A stretch of DNA of 64,000 nt from Rhizoclosmatium globosum (lineage: Eukaryota > Chytridiomycota > Chytridiomycetes > Chytridiales > Chytriomycetaceae): contig MCGO01000058.1 in NCBI GenBank assembly GCA_002104985.1, forward strand, positions 124,001-188,000, in the 5' to 3' direction. The number at the start of each line of letters is the position of its first letter. Position 1 is the stretch's first letter. The translations under genes and the position numbers were made by a program. The notes below the pieces were generated by a model. The model saw only the letters and a list, made by a program, of their open reading frames with translations, made no database searches and was not told the DNA's origin. This document shows, in pieces, positions 34,501 through 45,519 of the stretch.

Positions 34501-34960
34501 ACTTGCTGTGGCTAAAGCACAATATGCAATTGCAGATACAGTCAAGATGCTCCACGCAAATGGAGTAAAAGTCAGATTTGGAATCCACCCAGTTGCAGGA
34601 AGAATGCCTGGTCAACTTAATGTGCTGCTTGCTGAAGCTGGTGTTCCGTATGATGTTGTTCTTGAGATGGAAGAAATCAATGAGGACTTTGGTGAAACTG
34701 ACATTACTCTTGTGATTGGAGCAAATGACACAGTAAACCCATTGGCTTTGGAACCTGGAAGTATCATTGCTGGGATGCCTGTTTTGCATGTTTGGAAGAG
34801 TAAACAAGTGGTTGTCATGAAACGCTCCATGGCAAGTGGATACGCAGATGTTCCAAACCCCCTGTTCTTCAACACTAATACATCTATGTTGTTTGGTGAT
34901 GCTTTGAAGAGTTGTACCGGCATTCGTGATGCTCTTACTGTGAGACTTGGAAAGAAGTGA
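31544..34960 (+). CDS. NNT: Mitochondrial NAD(P) transhydrogenase
   Basis: This inner-membrane proton pump couples hydride transfer from NADH to NADP+ with proton movement. Exons are 31544..31631, 31680..31856, 31912..32046, 32105..32177, 32225..32636 and 32687..34960, giving 1052 aa, the length of one-chain eukaryotic NNT. An Arg/Ser-rich mitochondrial presequence ([22 protein letters not shown]) is followed by the alpha/dI part: [40 protein letters not shown] (NAD fold), [24 protein letters not shown]. The membrane domain with many hydrophobic helices is next, then NADP-binding d[55 protein letters not shown]. The final 2.3-kb exon is uninterrupted. Confidence 0.97.
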
Positions 34961-36846
34961 AGACCATACAATGTTCTAAATAAACTGAGATGTGTCTTTC
35001 CTATTTACACAAAAAGGACCTTTTTTTCTTCCTTTTTTATGTTATGAGAGTCATATTCACTTCTGTGACCTCCACACTGAAAAGTACAACGGTGGAAACT
35101 ATAACGCGACGCGTCCTGACTCAATTTATCACTACGCAGACCTGCTGTTCCCGTGATCTCCTGTTGACATAATTCTCTATACTGTTTGTGTTGGCACATT
35201 GTTCCGCGTGTTTTGAATTTCTAAGTTGCGGTGAAGTTGAAAATAGTCGTAAGAATAAAAGGAAGGAGGAAGTGCCCAATTCAAGCAAAAGCACCATCCC
35301 AATGGCAGCGCAATCAGCTGCAAAGAACGCCGTCGTCTCGCTCGTATCGCGCGCGACTTACCTGTACAGCAAATTCAAGTGCGATTCGCGATTCACCAAC
35401 AGTACGACCGAGCATTCATACTTAATTTGTTCTCTGAAGCGTCGTCGTCTACATCATTTGGGAACTCTATGTCTAATTTGCCTCTTAACTAATAACGAAC
35501 ACCTTTCCGTTGATTTGGCGCTTTCGCTCCCGCCTCCAGTTGTGGTCAAATTGAGGCTCATTTTTCAAAGCTGAGAGCCGAACTTGAGGAACTGGATATG
35601 CACCAGCCAAAAGGACGCGGAAAGTGTAAAACGTGTAGGAGAGACGCAGGACGCGTTTAAAAGGCGCATAAATTGAAAATTATATTGTCAACGTTACATT
35701 GGCACTTAAGGATCCTAATCAGCACGCATTCACTCATTTGGGTCGAACAACCCAAGACTCAGCTGATAAATTCTTGGAAGGCCCAAACAAAAAGCCAATG
35801 GTCTTGATATTCTTGAACCAATGTCTTGTTGCCACTCACTTTTCTGGGAATCTGTCGTTCCCACAGCCGCTTCGAGATAAATACTCAGACACGCTCAACA
35901 GTATTAAGCTACATCTTTGCTTCAAGCGAAGACTCGATCCCATGCAAACAAATATCCTGATAGAGTCAATCGCTCAAAAGTAATTGATAACAGTCTTGGT
36001 TTCATGGACGGTCATCATACGAATACTCTTACTTATCGTAAGATACGAATAAACACCCCCGTTGCGTCTGGCATTTCTAAACATTAGGTCACTGTGGACA
36101 AAGTAAATGAATTCCATGCTGTAGCAAAGAAAACTAAGCGGGGGAAAGTAATATTGAGATTGAATAAATCATCTTTATTGTCAACGTTTAACTCGATTAC
36201 GACTTTTGGTTCTTCTAAATTCAAGCAATCAGTGTGCAACGTACCACAATAGAAAGACTTTCTTGTTTCCAAGGAGTCTAATTCCTCGCAAAATCCAAGC
36301 AGCACCCACTTTGGAATTAAACCGTGAATTGTTTTAACGCTGCGTTGACGGATTTTGGGTTGGAAAAGTAGGTCGATCGATCAGACAACAACAGATTGTA
36401 CCCTTCCGGCTCCTCCACAAACTGGTTTGTTCCTGTCAAATTTCAACAATTTGCAACTGCGATGATTCAGTTTGTATGAACGCGTTTCGAGTGAAGACTG
36501 TGATGCCGTTCTAACTAATTGCGATGTTGACTGATATTACAGAAACTGAAAGCAAAGCAATTCTTTAGATCCACTATCGTGACCTCCTGATTGTTAGGAG
36601 TCAGACACGGAAAGGAAGAGGCTATTCTGGAATGAGATTTCGGCCCTCAAATTGTACCCGTATTTGGCCCCATTTCTCCTATCAGCTGGCATTTTAAACG
36701 CGAAAGCGGCCGAGTTCGGAAAGGCAGGAGAAGAAAAGGGAACGCTGATTCGGGACTTGTCTCAAGAGATTCGTCTCCTGCTGTAAGTCATTGATACTGC
36801 GTGATAACAATAAACTATTTTCTTTAATTATACATGTCGCTAGAAT
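34961..36846. other. 1.9-kb region without a confident gene
   Basis: No complete gene is supported. A candidate first exon lies at 35302-35401. A 93-codon frame at 35699-35983 on the plus strand resembles nothing I know. A frame at 36600-36785 ends in a plausible exon (LKLYPYLAPFLLSAGILN ... DLSQEIRLLL, then stop) but has no ATG. They could be parts of one spliced small gene or remains of a dead one. Confidence 0.4.
35302..35401 (+). CDS. Candidate first exon of a small hypothetical gene
   Basis: An ATG in CCAATGG context opens MAAQSAAKNAVVSLVSRA and continues TYLYSKFKCDSRFTN up to a GTACG donor at 35402. The composition looks coding. A downstream exon near 35538-35660 reads IEAHFSKLRAELEELDMHQ in one frame. 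An intermediate exon around 35440-35480 with a weak GTCTAA donor would join them in phase, but I cannot settle this. The family is not recognised. Confidence 0.3.
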
Positions 36847-37658
36847 TTAAAAGAGGAAGCTTGCGATGAGGAGAGTAACTGATGAGACGATAACGAGGGG
36901 GTTGGCAGCCGATGTAATTTTCACGGTCGAGGTAGAAGTAGTCTTGTTGGATGCAGAGCCTTGGGTTGCAAGAACGGTAACAACAGATGTGGTTGGAGCA
37001 ACTGAAACGGAGAGAGTTGGATCAGATTGAGCAATCAATAATGAGGTGATGGAATCAACCAAAATGAGGTTTTGAGAGGTTTCAGTAGCAAGATTATTAC
37101 CTCCTACTACAGTCGTCTCTTGAACAACAGGTGCAAGTGTTGCAGTAGCTGGGTTGCTGGATGGCTGGTCAACAGACAATGCAGAATCATAAACCACGTC
37201 AGCGCACTGGTAAATATCAAACTTGGGTTGATGGCAAACAACTTGGATAGTAAACTTGGCGCCAGTCGTCAACATGTCCTTTGGGACGGAGGCGAGATCG
37301 AGCTTCACCGTGTATGTTTCACCAATCGTAGCGTTCGGAAGGGATCCAATCTTGTATGGGAAGGTCTGGAATGATGGTTAAGGCCTTTTAATGACATCAG
37401 TGGTTTTCGACTTACCTGAGGGTTGTCTCCGGAGCCCAACATCACATCGTTGCTACCATCCCAGTAAAAGGAGAGAACAATCTCGTTCTTGAGAGATGAG
37501 AAAGGAACTCGAGTAGTTGGAGCCAAGGCTGGACCTGCACAGGGAAAGATCTTCTGCTCTGGCATCGAGCCGACGTTTCTTGGGATAGGGGCCATCATCT
37601 CCAAGTGAGCGAGTACATTAGATGCAACGAGAGCAATGAGAGCAAGGACTTGGAACAT
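36847..37658 (-). CDS. BIM1/X325-like LPMO-related copper protein, GPI-anchored
   Basis: This is a secreted protein of 253 aa. Exons are 37416..37658 and 36847..37365. Signal peptide MFQVLALIALVASNVLA is followed directly by His18, so the mature N-terminus would be His, as in copper-binding LPMO-like X325 (Bim1) proteins. The domain continues LEMMAPIPRNVGSMPEQK, FPCAGPALAP, IVLSFYWDGSNDVMLG, NATIGETYTV and FTIQVVCHQPKFDIYQCAD, with the family-typical C-terminal QCAD. A Ser/Thr-rich stalk and hydrophobic tail (VTLLIASFLF) predict a GPI anchor. X325 proteins act in copper acquisition rather than polysaccharide cleavage. Two damaged copies lie at 39.0 and 43.4 kb. Confidence 0.85.
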
Positions 37659-37888
37659 GGCAGTGTTTGTGAGGAGTTTTTTAATGTCGGATGCGAAATG
37701 GGCAAAAATGCCTCATTGCAATTTGGTTGGTCTCAGCCTCCGATAAAACGGAGATGAACAAATGAAAACATCATCAGCATTCGAACTTTGAACAAAGAGG
37801 TGAGTCATTTTCGCAAAATCCCCTCATCTCCATTATTTCATCTCCATTTTCCCTTTTGTCTCTCTCCGTATCTTTGTATCCCAACATC

Positions 37889-38971
37889 ATGAGTTTGGCA
37901 CTACTTTCTGTCCTTTCCTTGTTCGTACCGAGCGTCGTGTCCCATGGTAACACTACTTCCTTTCCTGCAACTGTTTCTGGTTTGGCGCAAACATTCGAAG
38001 GACACTTGGCCGTTCCATTTGGATGCGGAATCAACTTGGATGATATGGTTTGTTTAAGGCGTCTACACATTCGCAAATCTAACTCCGCCTAGCCTGAAGA
38101 CTCTCCTTCCCTAAACCTTGCCGCCCTCTGGCTCCGCGCTGCCTTCCACGATGTCGGAAAATACGATCCTTTAACAAATGCGACTGTTGCTGGTCTCCTT
38201 CCTACGTTCTTGAATGAGAAGGAAAACGACGGCATCGGGCTTTCTATCGCAACACATTTTGCATCAAAGTACAAATTCAACTACAGCAGTGCCGATTTCA
38301 TCGCCATCGCCGGACAAGTCACAGTCACGCATTGTGGTGGACCTTCTTTCAACTTCTCAGTTGGCCGAGTGGACGCTCCGTCTGGAACGAAGTTCTCAAG
38401 TCTACCAAACCTACTTCCAGATGATGAATTGGATTCGTATCAAGTCATCAAGCAAAAACTGTACCGTCTTGGCTTAAATAATGAAGATATCGTGGCTCTC
38501 GTTTCTGGAAGTCACACTATGGGTGGTGTCCATGCTGCTATTTCTCTGAAGGCAACCAACAAGACTTTCGAAGCTTTCGATACAACCCCCGGAATATTTG
38601 ACAATGACATTTTCAAGCAATCACTCAAAGGAAACTGCCGCTTGAAGGTCGACTGCAATATTGCCAAAGATCCAGAACTTCGACCAATCGTTGAGCTTTT
38701 TGCGCTAGATCAGGCCGCATTTTTCAAGCAGTATGCTTTATCATACCCCAAGTTGACTAGCATCGGCCAGAATAGTAATGGTTGGGCAAGCTTTCACTTG
38801 GATTTGACTGTTCATGAAAATCTTGTGAAGGAAGGTGGGGTGAACCCACCCGGATTCAACGTATCTACTCTTGCAACACCAAGTAGTGTCACGACCAGCT
38901 CTAAATCAGCTGCTGTTGGTATCTTTGGAATGCTAGCTGCTTCTATTTGGATTCTTGCCTTTTCACTTTGA
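37889..38971 (+). CDS. Secreted heme peroxidase (plant/fungal superfamily), GPI-anchored
   Basis: This extracellular H2O2-dependent peroxidase has 345 aa. Exons are 37889..38047 and 38093..38971. The signal peptide is MSLALLSVLSLFVPSVVS. The distal heme pocket LWLRAAFHDVGKYD keeps Arg and His. The proximal histidine is in ALVSGSHTMGGVHAA. The FNFSVGRVDAP segment and downstream DPELRPIVELFALDQAAFFKQYA match the superfamily. A Ser/Thr-rich stretch and hydrophobic C-terminus (AVGIFGMLAASIWILAFSL) suggest GPI attachment. The first exon contributes FGCGINLDDM and ends at a GTTTGT donor. It lies between the intact copper protein and its damaged copy. The substrate is unknown. Confidence 0.88.
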
Positions 38972-39038
38972 AAATAAATCCTTTATCTTTCTTTCTAATA
39001 CTATTTATCTGATCCAAGGGGGGGAAAAGGAAAGAATA

Positions 39039-39610
39039 TCAAAAAACGAAAGCTCCAACAAACAAAGACAACACAGCGAGCCCGGCAGTGGACGCGGCAT
39101 TGTACAACTTGGTTTCAGGAGTGACAGGGGCAACCGAGGAAGCAGGGGCAGCAGTGGCGATAACCAATGGAGCAGTTGCAGTTGCAGCTGCAATCGTCTT
39201 GGGGGCAATATCATAAATGATATCAGCACACTGGTAGATGTCGAACTTGGGTTGGCGGCAAACAACCTGAATAGTATACTTTCCACCGGTGACGAGATAA
39301 TCAGCAGGAACCTTGCTCAAGTCAAGAGGAACCGTGTAAGTCTGGCCCATCGTAGCATTGGCAAGGGATCCGATCTTGTAAGGGAAGACTTGTGGGTTGT
39401 CACCGGCTCCGAGGTGGATATCGTTGCTACCGTAGAAGGCCAACACAATAGAGGCGTTTGCGATGGACGAGTAGTTGATACGGGTGGCAGGAGCAGTAAG
39501 TGGACCTGCGCAAGGGAAGATTTGCTGCTGTGGGATATCATCTCCAGATGGGCGGAGACACTCAAAGTGAAGACAGCGAGGATTGCGGCAATGGAGGAGA
39601 CAAGAATCAT
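39039..39610 (-). pseudogene. BIM1/X325-like copy 2, frameshifted and intronless
   Basis: The region encodes a second copy of the copper protein. The ATG at 39610 opens a signal peptide (ILVSSIAAILAVFTLSVSA) and the N-terminal HLEM. The rest (FPCAGPLTAPATRINYSSI, GSNDIHLGAGDNPQ, YTIQVVCRQPKFDIYQCAD and a hydrophobic tail) is in another frame. Compared with the intact copy, about 28 nt are missing just after HLEM, near 39541, which shifts the frame. The intron of the intact copy is absent, with NPQ running directly into VFPYKIGS. There is no splice pair that repairs the frame, so I call it a pseudogene; a sequencing error is the alternative. Confidence 0.7.
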
Positions 39611-39664
39611 TTTTTTATTCTTGAAATAACTCAAATATATCTAATACCCAAGATCAAATAATCC

Positions 39665-40135
39665 TCAATAGTAAAAATCTTCCTCCATTTTGCTGACTAT
39701 ATTACGGGCCAAAGCATGCTGAAGCGCAAATAGTATACGACGATAAACAACAGCTACCGACACAGATTCTCGAATAACTTCCCGCTGCATCATCAAGCCA
39801 CGCAACTTTTCTAAAAACTGTATAGAGCTCTTGCCTAACCCACCAGTAGTATCCAATACAAAGGGGACAAACTCTAGACCAATAGACTGACAACCCGACA
39901 AATACTTTTCATTCTTTGTAGATTCCCGTCCACGAACAGCATTTCCAACCTTAAATCCCACTAGGCCACGTGAGGTAAGTGGATGAACAACACTGATATC
40001 CACACAAACAGTTTTCCCATCATAAAAGTCATAGACTAGAAGATCAGCTGGCCAAAGATCTCCTGAACTTGAAGGCAGGCGAACTTCGCCATTCTCCCTA
40101 CAAAGGATTCCAACTTGACGAACCAGAGCAGCCAA
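39665..40135 (-). mobile_element. Fragment resembling a retroelement C-terminal nuclease-like domain
   Basis: This open frame of 156 codons includes PADLLVYDFYDGKTVCVDISVVHPL, then KNEKYLSGCQSIGLEFVPFVLDTTGGLG. This pattern (a PAD-x-D core, KxxKY..C, then FVP.V.DT.GG.G) is familiar from C-terminal ends of reverse-transcriptase proteins of non-LTR-type elements, where it looks like a restriction-endonuclease-like fold. No reverse-transcriptase domain is seen upstream. It is best read as a truncated element or a domesticated fragment. Family assignment rests on remembered patterns only. Confidence 0.5.
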
Positions 40136-40845
40136 AGTATCTCTTAAGAAATTATCATTTTTTTTGATTCAATTTTTTGGATGGCAAAAATCCCTCATCC
40201 AACAATACATTCATATTTTTCCTTCGGAATTTATCGGGGCCAATGAAATGAAGAACATGTGCAACTCTGATTATCGTTTTATCTGGGCTTATGAAATTGA
40301 TGTTTTCCATTTTTATTGAAAGTTCGCATCAATACAAACTTTTAAACTTCGAACAAACAGCAAAGCTTCAAAATTCTTTCATCTTTTCTATTCACGATAA
40401 GCCAAACTGTAAAGAGCTACCATAAACATTCATGTCATATTTACAACGAACTGGTTCTTGAAGATAAGGAACTGATGCCGAAGGATTGCCTCTCTCTTTC
40501 TCTCTTATTTATCAAATTTGTCCATAAATTTGTCCAAGCTGACAAACTGATTTATCTGCTTGGCAAGATATGGGTCTCTTGAATGAAAGTCAACGGGTTG
40601 GCTACCAGCACTAAGCCTCTTTGAAAAACAGCCAATGTAACAGGCCACATGAATCTAAGGGTCCTCTCGACTGTTCTCTTGCTGATTTATGTGATATCAA
40701 CGCCACAGAAATGAGGAAAAAGTGCTTGGGTGTCGCGTGCCCATTTTGATGGAGATGATCTCCTGATGAAAGGGCACGTTCTTGGCGCGTGTAAGTTTAA
40801 AAACGAGCTTAAACGAGTACCTCCACCTTTTTCTACCACAAAAAA
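40136..40845. other. Intergenic region upstream of the nuclease gene
   Basis: This is 710 bp of AT-rich sequence without a supported gene. Nothing clear was found beyond short CT-rich tracts near 40487-40505. Confidence 0.45.
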
Positions 40846-42429
40846 ATGCTTGTTCAAACTGTGATTTCGTTGGTTTCGTTTGCTGCCACTGCGCATGCTT
40901 GGGGAGACACGTTGGCCCATCCTGTCACAGGAACTCTTGCTCAAAAGGTATCGATAACGCAATTTTGTTGAAAGCCGCTTGCTGATGCTTTGCAGTACTT
41001 GAGTGCTAATGGACAGAAGCTTGTGGCTTCTCTTGTCGACTCGACTTTCTCCCAATCTCTTGCTGGACAGAGTAAGTGTTCTTGTATTGGTAAATTGTGT
41101 TGAATAACAGTGACTGTTTAGCCGCAAACTGGGCGGACACATGGCGAACAGCGCACAGCGAGACCGCACCTTGGCACTTTGTTGACATGATGAAGGCTCC
41201 TCCTGCTTCGTGTGGATACGTGTCCACCGATTGCGTGGGTCGCAACTGTATTATTGCAGCCATTACTGATCAGACAAATGTTCTCTTGAACAATCAATGT
41301 GCTCCATCGACTGCTTCCACTCAAGCCATCCAATTGTGAGTCAACGCAAAATATGTCTGTCTTTGGTTTACGATATTCTGATAATGCATTTCAGTTTGGC
41401 TCACTTCTTGGGCGACGTCTCCCAGCCGTTGCACAACTGCAACCGTGATGTTGGTGGAAACTCCGACAAGATAGTTTTCAACGGAGCCCAAACAAACTTC
41501 CACTCCATTCACGACTCTGAGATCCCTCAAGCTTATGCTGTTGAGAAGGGATTCTCCAACACGGACGCCGTGTCTGTCGCCAACTACTTGGATGGCATTT
41601 ATGGAAAGAACAAGGGTGCGTACACCACGTCCACGTTCATTGATCTTAAAACGGTTGATGCCGCGAATAACTTGATCGCCGCCATTGTAAGTACTTTTGA
41701 CTCCTGCCACACGCAACTCTAACGGATGGAAGGCTATGGCCAATGATGCAAACTCGCTTGACTGTAACAAGAATGCATTCTGGACCCTTTACGATAAAGA
41801 CCCAAGTGCCGACTTTGGTGTTGCTTACTACACTGCTGTAATTATTATTCATTGTTGCAAACCTTTCACGTATACTTATGTTGTTTTACACAGACCAAGG
41901 ACCTCTTGATGGAACAAGTTGCGAAAGCTGGATACAGAGTGCGTGGCTAAATTCGTTAATTATTATTAACTGACGATTTCTGTAGATGGCTGCTTGGATG
42001 AATGCCATCGCCGACCAGTGTTACGGTGAAGGTCCAGTCCCAACGACTACGGCTCAAGGAGTTAAAACTACTGCAACAACAGTGGTGAAGACCAAAACCA
42101 CGGCAATTGTCACCTCTACTTCTAGTACAACCACTACTACCACCACAAGTGCCCCAACTTCAACTCTTGTTAACGTTCCTTTCGGAACCTGTCTTCACAG
42201 TCCATGCACAGCCGGTGTTGGATCTACTTCTAAGCTCACTCCACATGATTCCAGATATCCAACATGTGATCCCCTCGACTGTCTCTCAAAGATTGCCGCC
42301 GTTGTTCCACACTGTACCACTGTCGGATGGAGCAACAAGGTTTCAGTCACTGGTGGGCCATATGGATGTGTTGATGCAGTTTACTTTGTGTGTGGAAACA
42401 CTGCGTGTGGTATTCCAGCCTCAGCTTGA
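40846..42429 (+). CDS. Secreted S1/P1-type nuclease with Cys-rich C-terminal domain
   Basis: This zinc-dependent single-strand nuclease/3'-nucleotidase has 425 aa. Exons are 40846..40947, 40996..41071, 41122..41335, 41395..41686, 41733..41837, 41894..41938 and 41986..42429. The signal peptide ends AATAHA, leaving mature Trp19 as expected, since the N-terminal Trp is a zinc ligand in this family. Other ligands: His25 (WGDTLAHP), Asp in NWADTWR, His in APWHFVD, and LAHFLGDVSQPLHN with the H-x3-D-x5-H spacing kept although the usual HQP reads SQP. NFHSIHDSEI resembles the final H-x3-D motif. A Thr/Ser linker then leads to about 85 residues with 10 cysteines (TCLHSPCTAG ... CGNTACGIPA) that I do not recognise; binding to a polymer is possible. 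Confidence 0.9.
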
Positions 42430-42481
42430 AAAGAAAAGAATATAGACGTTCTAACAGTTCTAACAATTGGTGTATATAAGT

Positions 42482-42925
42482 TCAACAAATCAAATAAAGA
42501 ACTATAAGCCAGCGAACAGATCTGACTGTTGAGAATCCCTCGCTCGTTGGCAGCAGGCCGTTCACACCTTGATTGACAGGTTGCTGGGCTCCCTGTGAGT
42601 AACTGAAGGGCATATCACAAAAGTTGTAATACCCCAAGGAGTATTTTGCAGCTGCACAAGAAGGCGTGACGTGGCAATAGCGTTGAGTCATTGGGATTGG
42701 GCCAACACCGCAGGAATCTTGACAAAGGCAGCCGTTATTAGAATGATAGGCTGTGTTGTTCAATGGTCCGTTGTTTAATACCGTTTGAGAAGCGGTGTAA
42801 AGAACTGTTGTCATCTTTCTTTGAGGTGTTTTTGGTGATTGCCTGAATGACAATTCTTGCTCTCGAGCCGAGAAGGGTCCAGTTCTTGACTCACGCTTGA
42901 CTAATATTACTAACAGGGATTTCAT
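42482..42925 (-). CDS. Hypothetical Cys-rich protein
   Basis: This single open frame of 147 codons starts MKSLLVILVKRE. The central part is Cys- and Asn-rich (NNGCLCQDSCGVGPIP, RYCHVTPSCAAAKYSLGYYNFCD), like small secreted fungal proteins, and the C-terminus is hydrophobic (WLIVLYLIC). The N-terminus is weakly signal-like but interrupted by charged residues, so an unrecognised intron or a later start (MTTVLYTASQ) is possible. It is convergent with the nuclease gene, 52 bp away. The family is not recognised. Confidence 0.4.
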   Translation of the reverse strand: MKSLLVILVKRESRTGPFSAREQELSFRQSPKTPQRKMTTVLYTASQTVLNNGPLNNTAYHSNNGCLCQDSCGVGPIPMTQRYCHVTPSCAAAKYSLGYYNFCDMPFSYSQGAQQPVNQGVNGLLPTSEGFSTVRSVRWLIVLYLIC

Positions 42926-43440
42926 TTATGCTGAGTACCGCTCCTAGTTCCGGCGCTCCTGTTCGATCTGTTGTGCCTGTTTTTAGGTTATCAACGTTGA
43001 CAGAAATTACTTTCGCAATCTGTTCTCTTGTATTTATAGAGAGAAACGCAATTAAAACGCGACGGCTCGAAATCAAGTTATGAAGCGGTCTTTGGATTCG
43101 CTTACTTCATAAAATTGTTGATTTCGGGCCGGCCTCTTTCGGGATTGTCCGAGATCTGCAATATTTCATAGTTCTTCTCCTTCAGTTAGGCTTTGCATAT
43201 CTAATGCTAATAGCCTGTTTTTACGGGGTCATACTTTATCTTCTAATTATGCCTCTAAGTTGATTCTATTCTTATTTATTTACTCAACAGAGAATACATC
43301 AGGGTACAATAATCATCCAAGTATAATCACAAACAAGCCTAAGGAGCCATTGACATCCAAACCTTGATTCTTTGGCAGGTTCTTATTGCGCCTGATTGAT
43401 GCCCACATGAAAAGAACACAAAGAAATAACGACTCACACA
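42926..43440. other. Intergenic, no gene seen
   Basis: This is AT-rich sequence between the Cys-rich frame and the decayed copper-protein copy. Nothing is recognised. Confidence 0.4.
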
Positions 43441-43703
43441 CTTTCTAATATTATTTATCTCATCAATGAAGGGGAAAAAGGGAAATATCAGCTGGAACCT
43501 TGCTCAAGTCAAGAGGAACTGTGTAAGTCTGGCCCATGGTAGCATTGGCAAGGGATCCAATCTGACTTGTGGGTTGTCACCGGCTCCGAGGAGGATATCG
43601 TTGCTACTGTTCGAGTAGAAGGCCAACACAATAGAGGCATTTGCGATGGACAAGTAGTTGATACGGGTGGCAGGAGCAGTAAGTGGACCTGCGCAAGACA
43701 AGA
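43441..43703 (-). pseudogene. BIM1/X325-like copy 3, internal deletion
   Basis: This is a fragment of the same family. The 3' flank (CTTTCTAATA ... TTATCT) matches that of copy 2 starting exactly at 38991, then about 250 bp of coding sequence (the C-terminal half) is missing. The remainder (SCAGPLTAPATRINYLSIAN, NDILLGAGDNPQ) is nearly identical to copy 2, but FPYK is deleted and the frame is broken. It therefore derives from the copy-2 locus rather than the intact gene. Confidence 0.8.
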
Positions 43704-44559
43704 CTGTTGAGTGAGTCGGCGATTCAAGCCCGAAGTCAGTCGGCAATCCCGGCCCACTCCAAAACTGATAAAACAATAAATAACTTCATTTCCATATTAT
43801 TTCGTATCACAAAACTCTGTGAATATTAAAGATCATATAAAATACTATGAAATGGCAGAATGTGCCGTTTGGAAAGAATGGTGAGGAGAAGTACCAGGTT
43901 TATGTTGAATGCAACATCTTGGCTTATAGCTCCTCTCACCTAATCATAAGCACCAGTCCAGTTCATCCGGTGTATCTCTTACTGTCTAACTAATTATATA
44001 AATTGTATTAAGATGTTGATATACTGCTCTCCTCAAAAGTATAGTACTTTGGACATAAGGGAGGTGTGAATTGTTATGGGATAGAATTGTAAAAGTCAAC
44101 AATTATTATTTATTATTTATACTATATTCACGCACACTCTCAGCAGAACTGCATAAACATTGAGGCAGCTAGGAGTTGTGGCTACCAACCCTTCCTGAAG
44201 CCACTCCTTGAACCCAATTGTGCAGGCTTACAGTTGAACATTTGTGAATTTTAATTGTATAAATATTACTATTCTAAGTTCATTGGTATTGGTGATTCAA
44301 CAGCTGGTGCATGAAAGAAGATCACCTTGAAAAATGTAATTTTGTAGAAGGTCCCCAGAACAAGATACCATCCTCAGCTTCCACAGATTTATTAATTAGT
44401 ACTTTTCTATATCATCCGCAACGCTTTCAAATAAACAGACTCAGAAGTTAAGCCAAATAGAATGTAACAATGTCATATCCCAAATAATTACAGTTCCCAG
44501 ATAGCTTGACTAGAGCTCTCTACTAATCAAATAAAATAGTTAACACAACAACAAGCAGG

Positions 44560-44679
44560 TTGATATCTGATGTGCGTGAATGAGATGAGTGGAGAAAACT
44601 CGCACGGTGCCTTGTTGAAGATGAAGTGTTGAGTTGGAAACCTGGACCTAACTAATTAAAACGGATAGAATAGCCTAAG
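44560..44679 (+). repeat. Left arm of 120-bp inverted repeat
   Basis: TTGATATCTGATGTGCGTGA ... GCCTAAG pairs with the reverse complement of 46258-46377. Arms are equal in length (120 bp) with scattered mismatches. Together they bracket 1.58 kb, compatible with the terminal inverted repeats of a decayed DNA transposon, though no transposase is recognisable inside. Confidence 0.75.
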
Positions 44680-45519
44680 ACTGCCTAAAGATAATATTAT
44701 TGCGCAATTTCCAATGTTTGTACTAAATTTGAGGAACCAATCTCAACGGGTTCTGCAGTAAATGCAGCTAGAAGATTTTTGGGGGTGGGCTTTGATTTCC
44801 ATTTTTGGGCTCGAATTTCCGACTCACTCACTTGTTTTAACAATTTTCAACCAATAAATTGAGAGCAATAGCTGTAGTTGTCATTGAACAAGTCAAGTTC
44901 ATCTGTTGTATCTCTCTCTTTGTCTCCTATGTATTGAATGTGATTTGGACATAAGGAGGATAAAATTGAAAAATCAACAATTATTTGTACAGAAAACCTT
45001 CATTGTTAATTGTTGTTTATGCTATATTTGCACACACTCTTAGCTAGGCAACTAGGTTGTGGCTAATCTCCAAGAGTCGTACGGACATGGACTTGATTGA
45101 ACTTAAATGCATCTGAGATGGTTGCAAATTTTCATTTGTGGACTCTGTAGAAAGATAGGGAAACAGCTTACACAGAAGCTTGGGACAAAGAGACCTTCTT
45201 TACAGGCAACTTGACAACAACAATGCCATACTTGGTAATATTCATGATTCAAAATTGGAGATCCTACGCTGCCACCGTCCTTTAATTCCTTTGAATTGGC
45301 CGTGCCATGCGAAAGGGCAGTTTTTCCATCCCCAATGTGTACAATCCACACATACAGAAAAATCCATGTGCTACATTCACTGCAGTAATACACTTGAGTT
45401 CTTTGTTGTTTGGAAGGCACAGGAAGTCTTCACAGGTTACCTGGACAACACCTTAGCAGAAATGACTCAGAGATTCAAGTGCAGTTTTTTTGTTGTTTGT
45501 TTTGGTCTTTTTTCCATAT

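Noticed and set aside
37072..37374. Plus-strand frame opposite the copper-protein gene
   Set aside because: It mirrors the conserved minus-strand coding sequence and contains no motif.
41986..42200. Thr-rich run in the nuclease gene as a separate repeat locus
   Set aside because: It is an ordinary O-glycosylated linker in frame between two domains.
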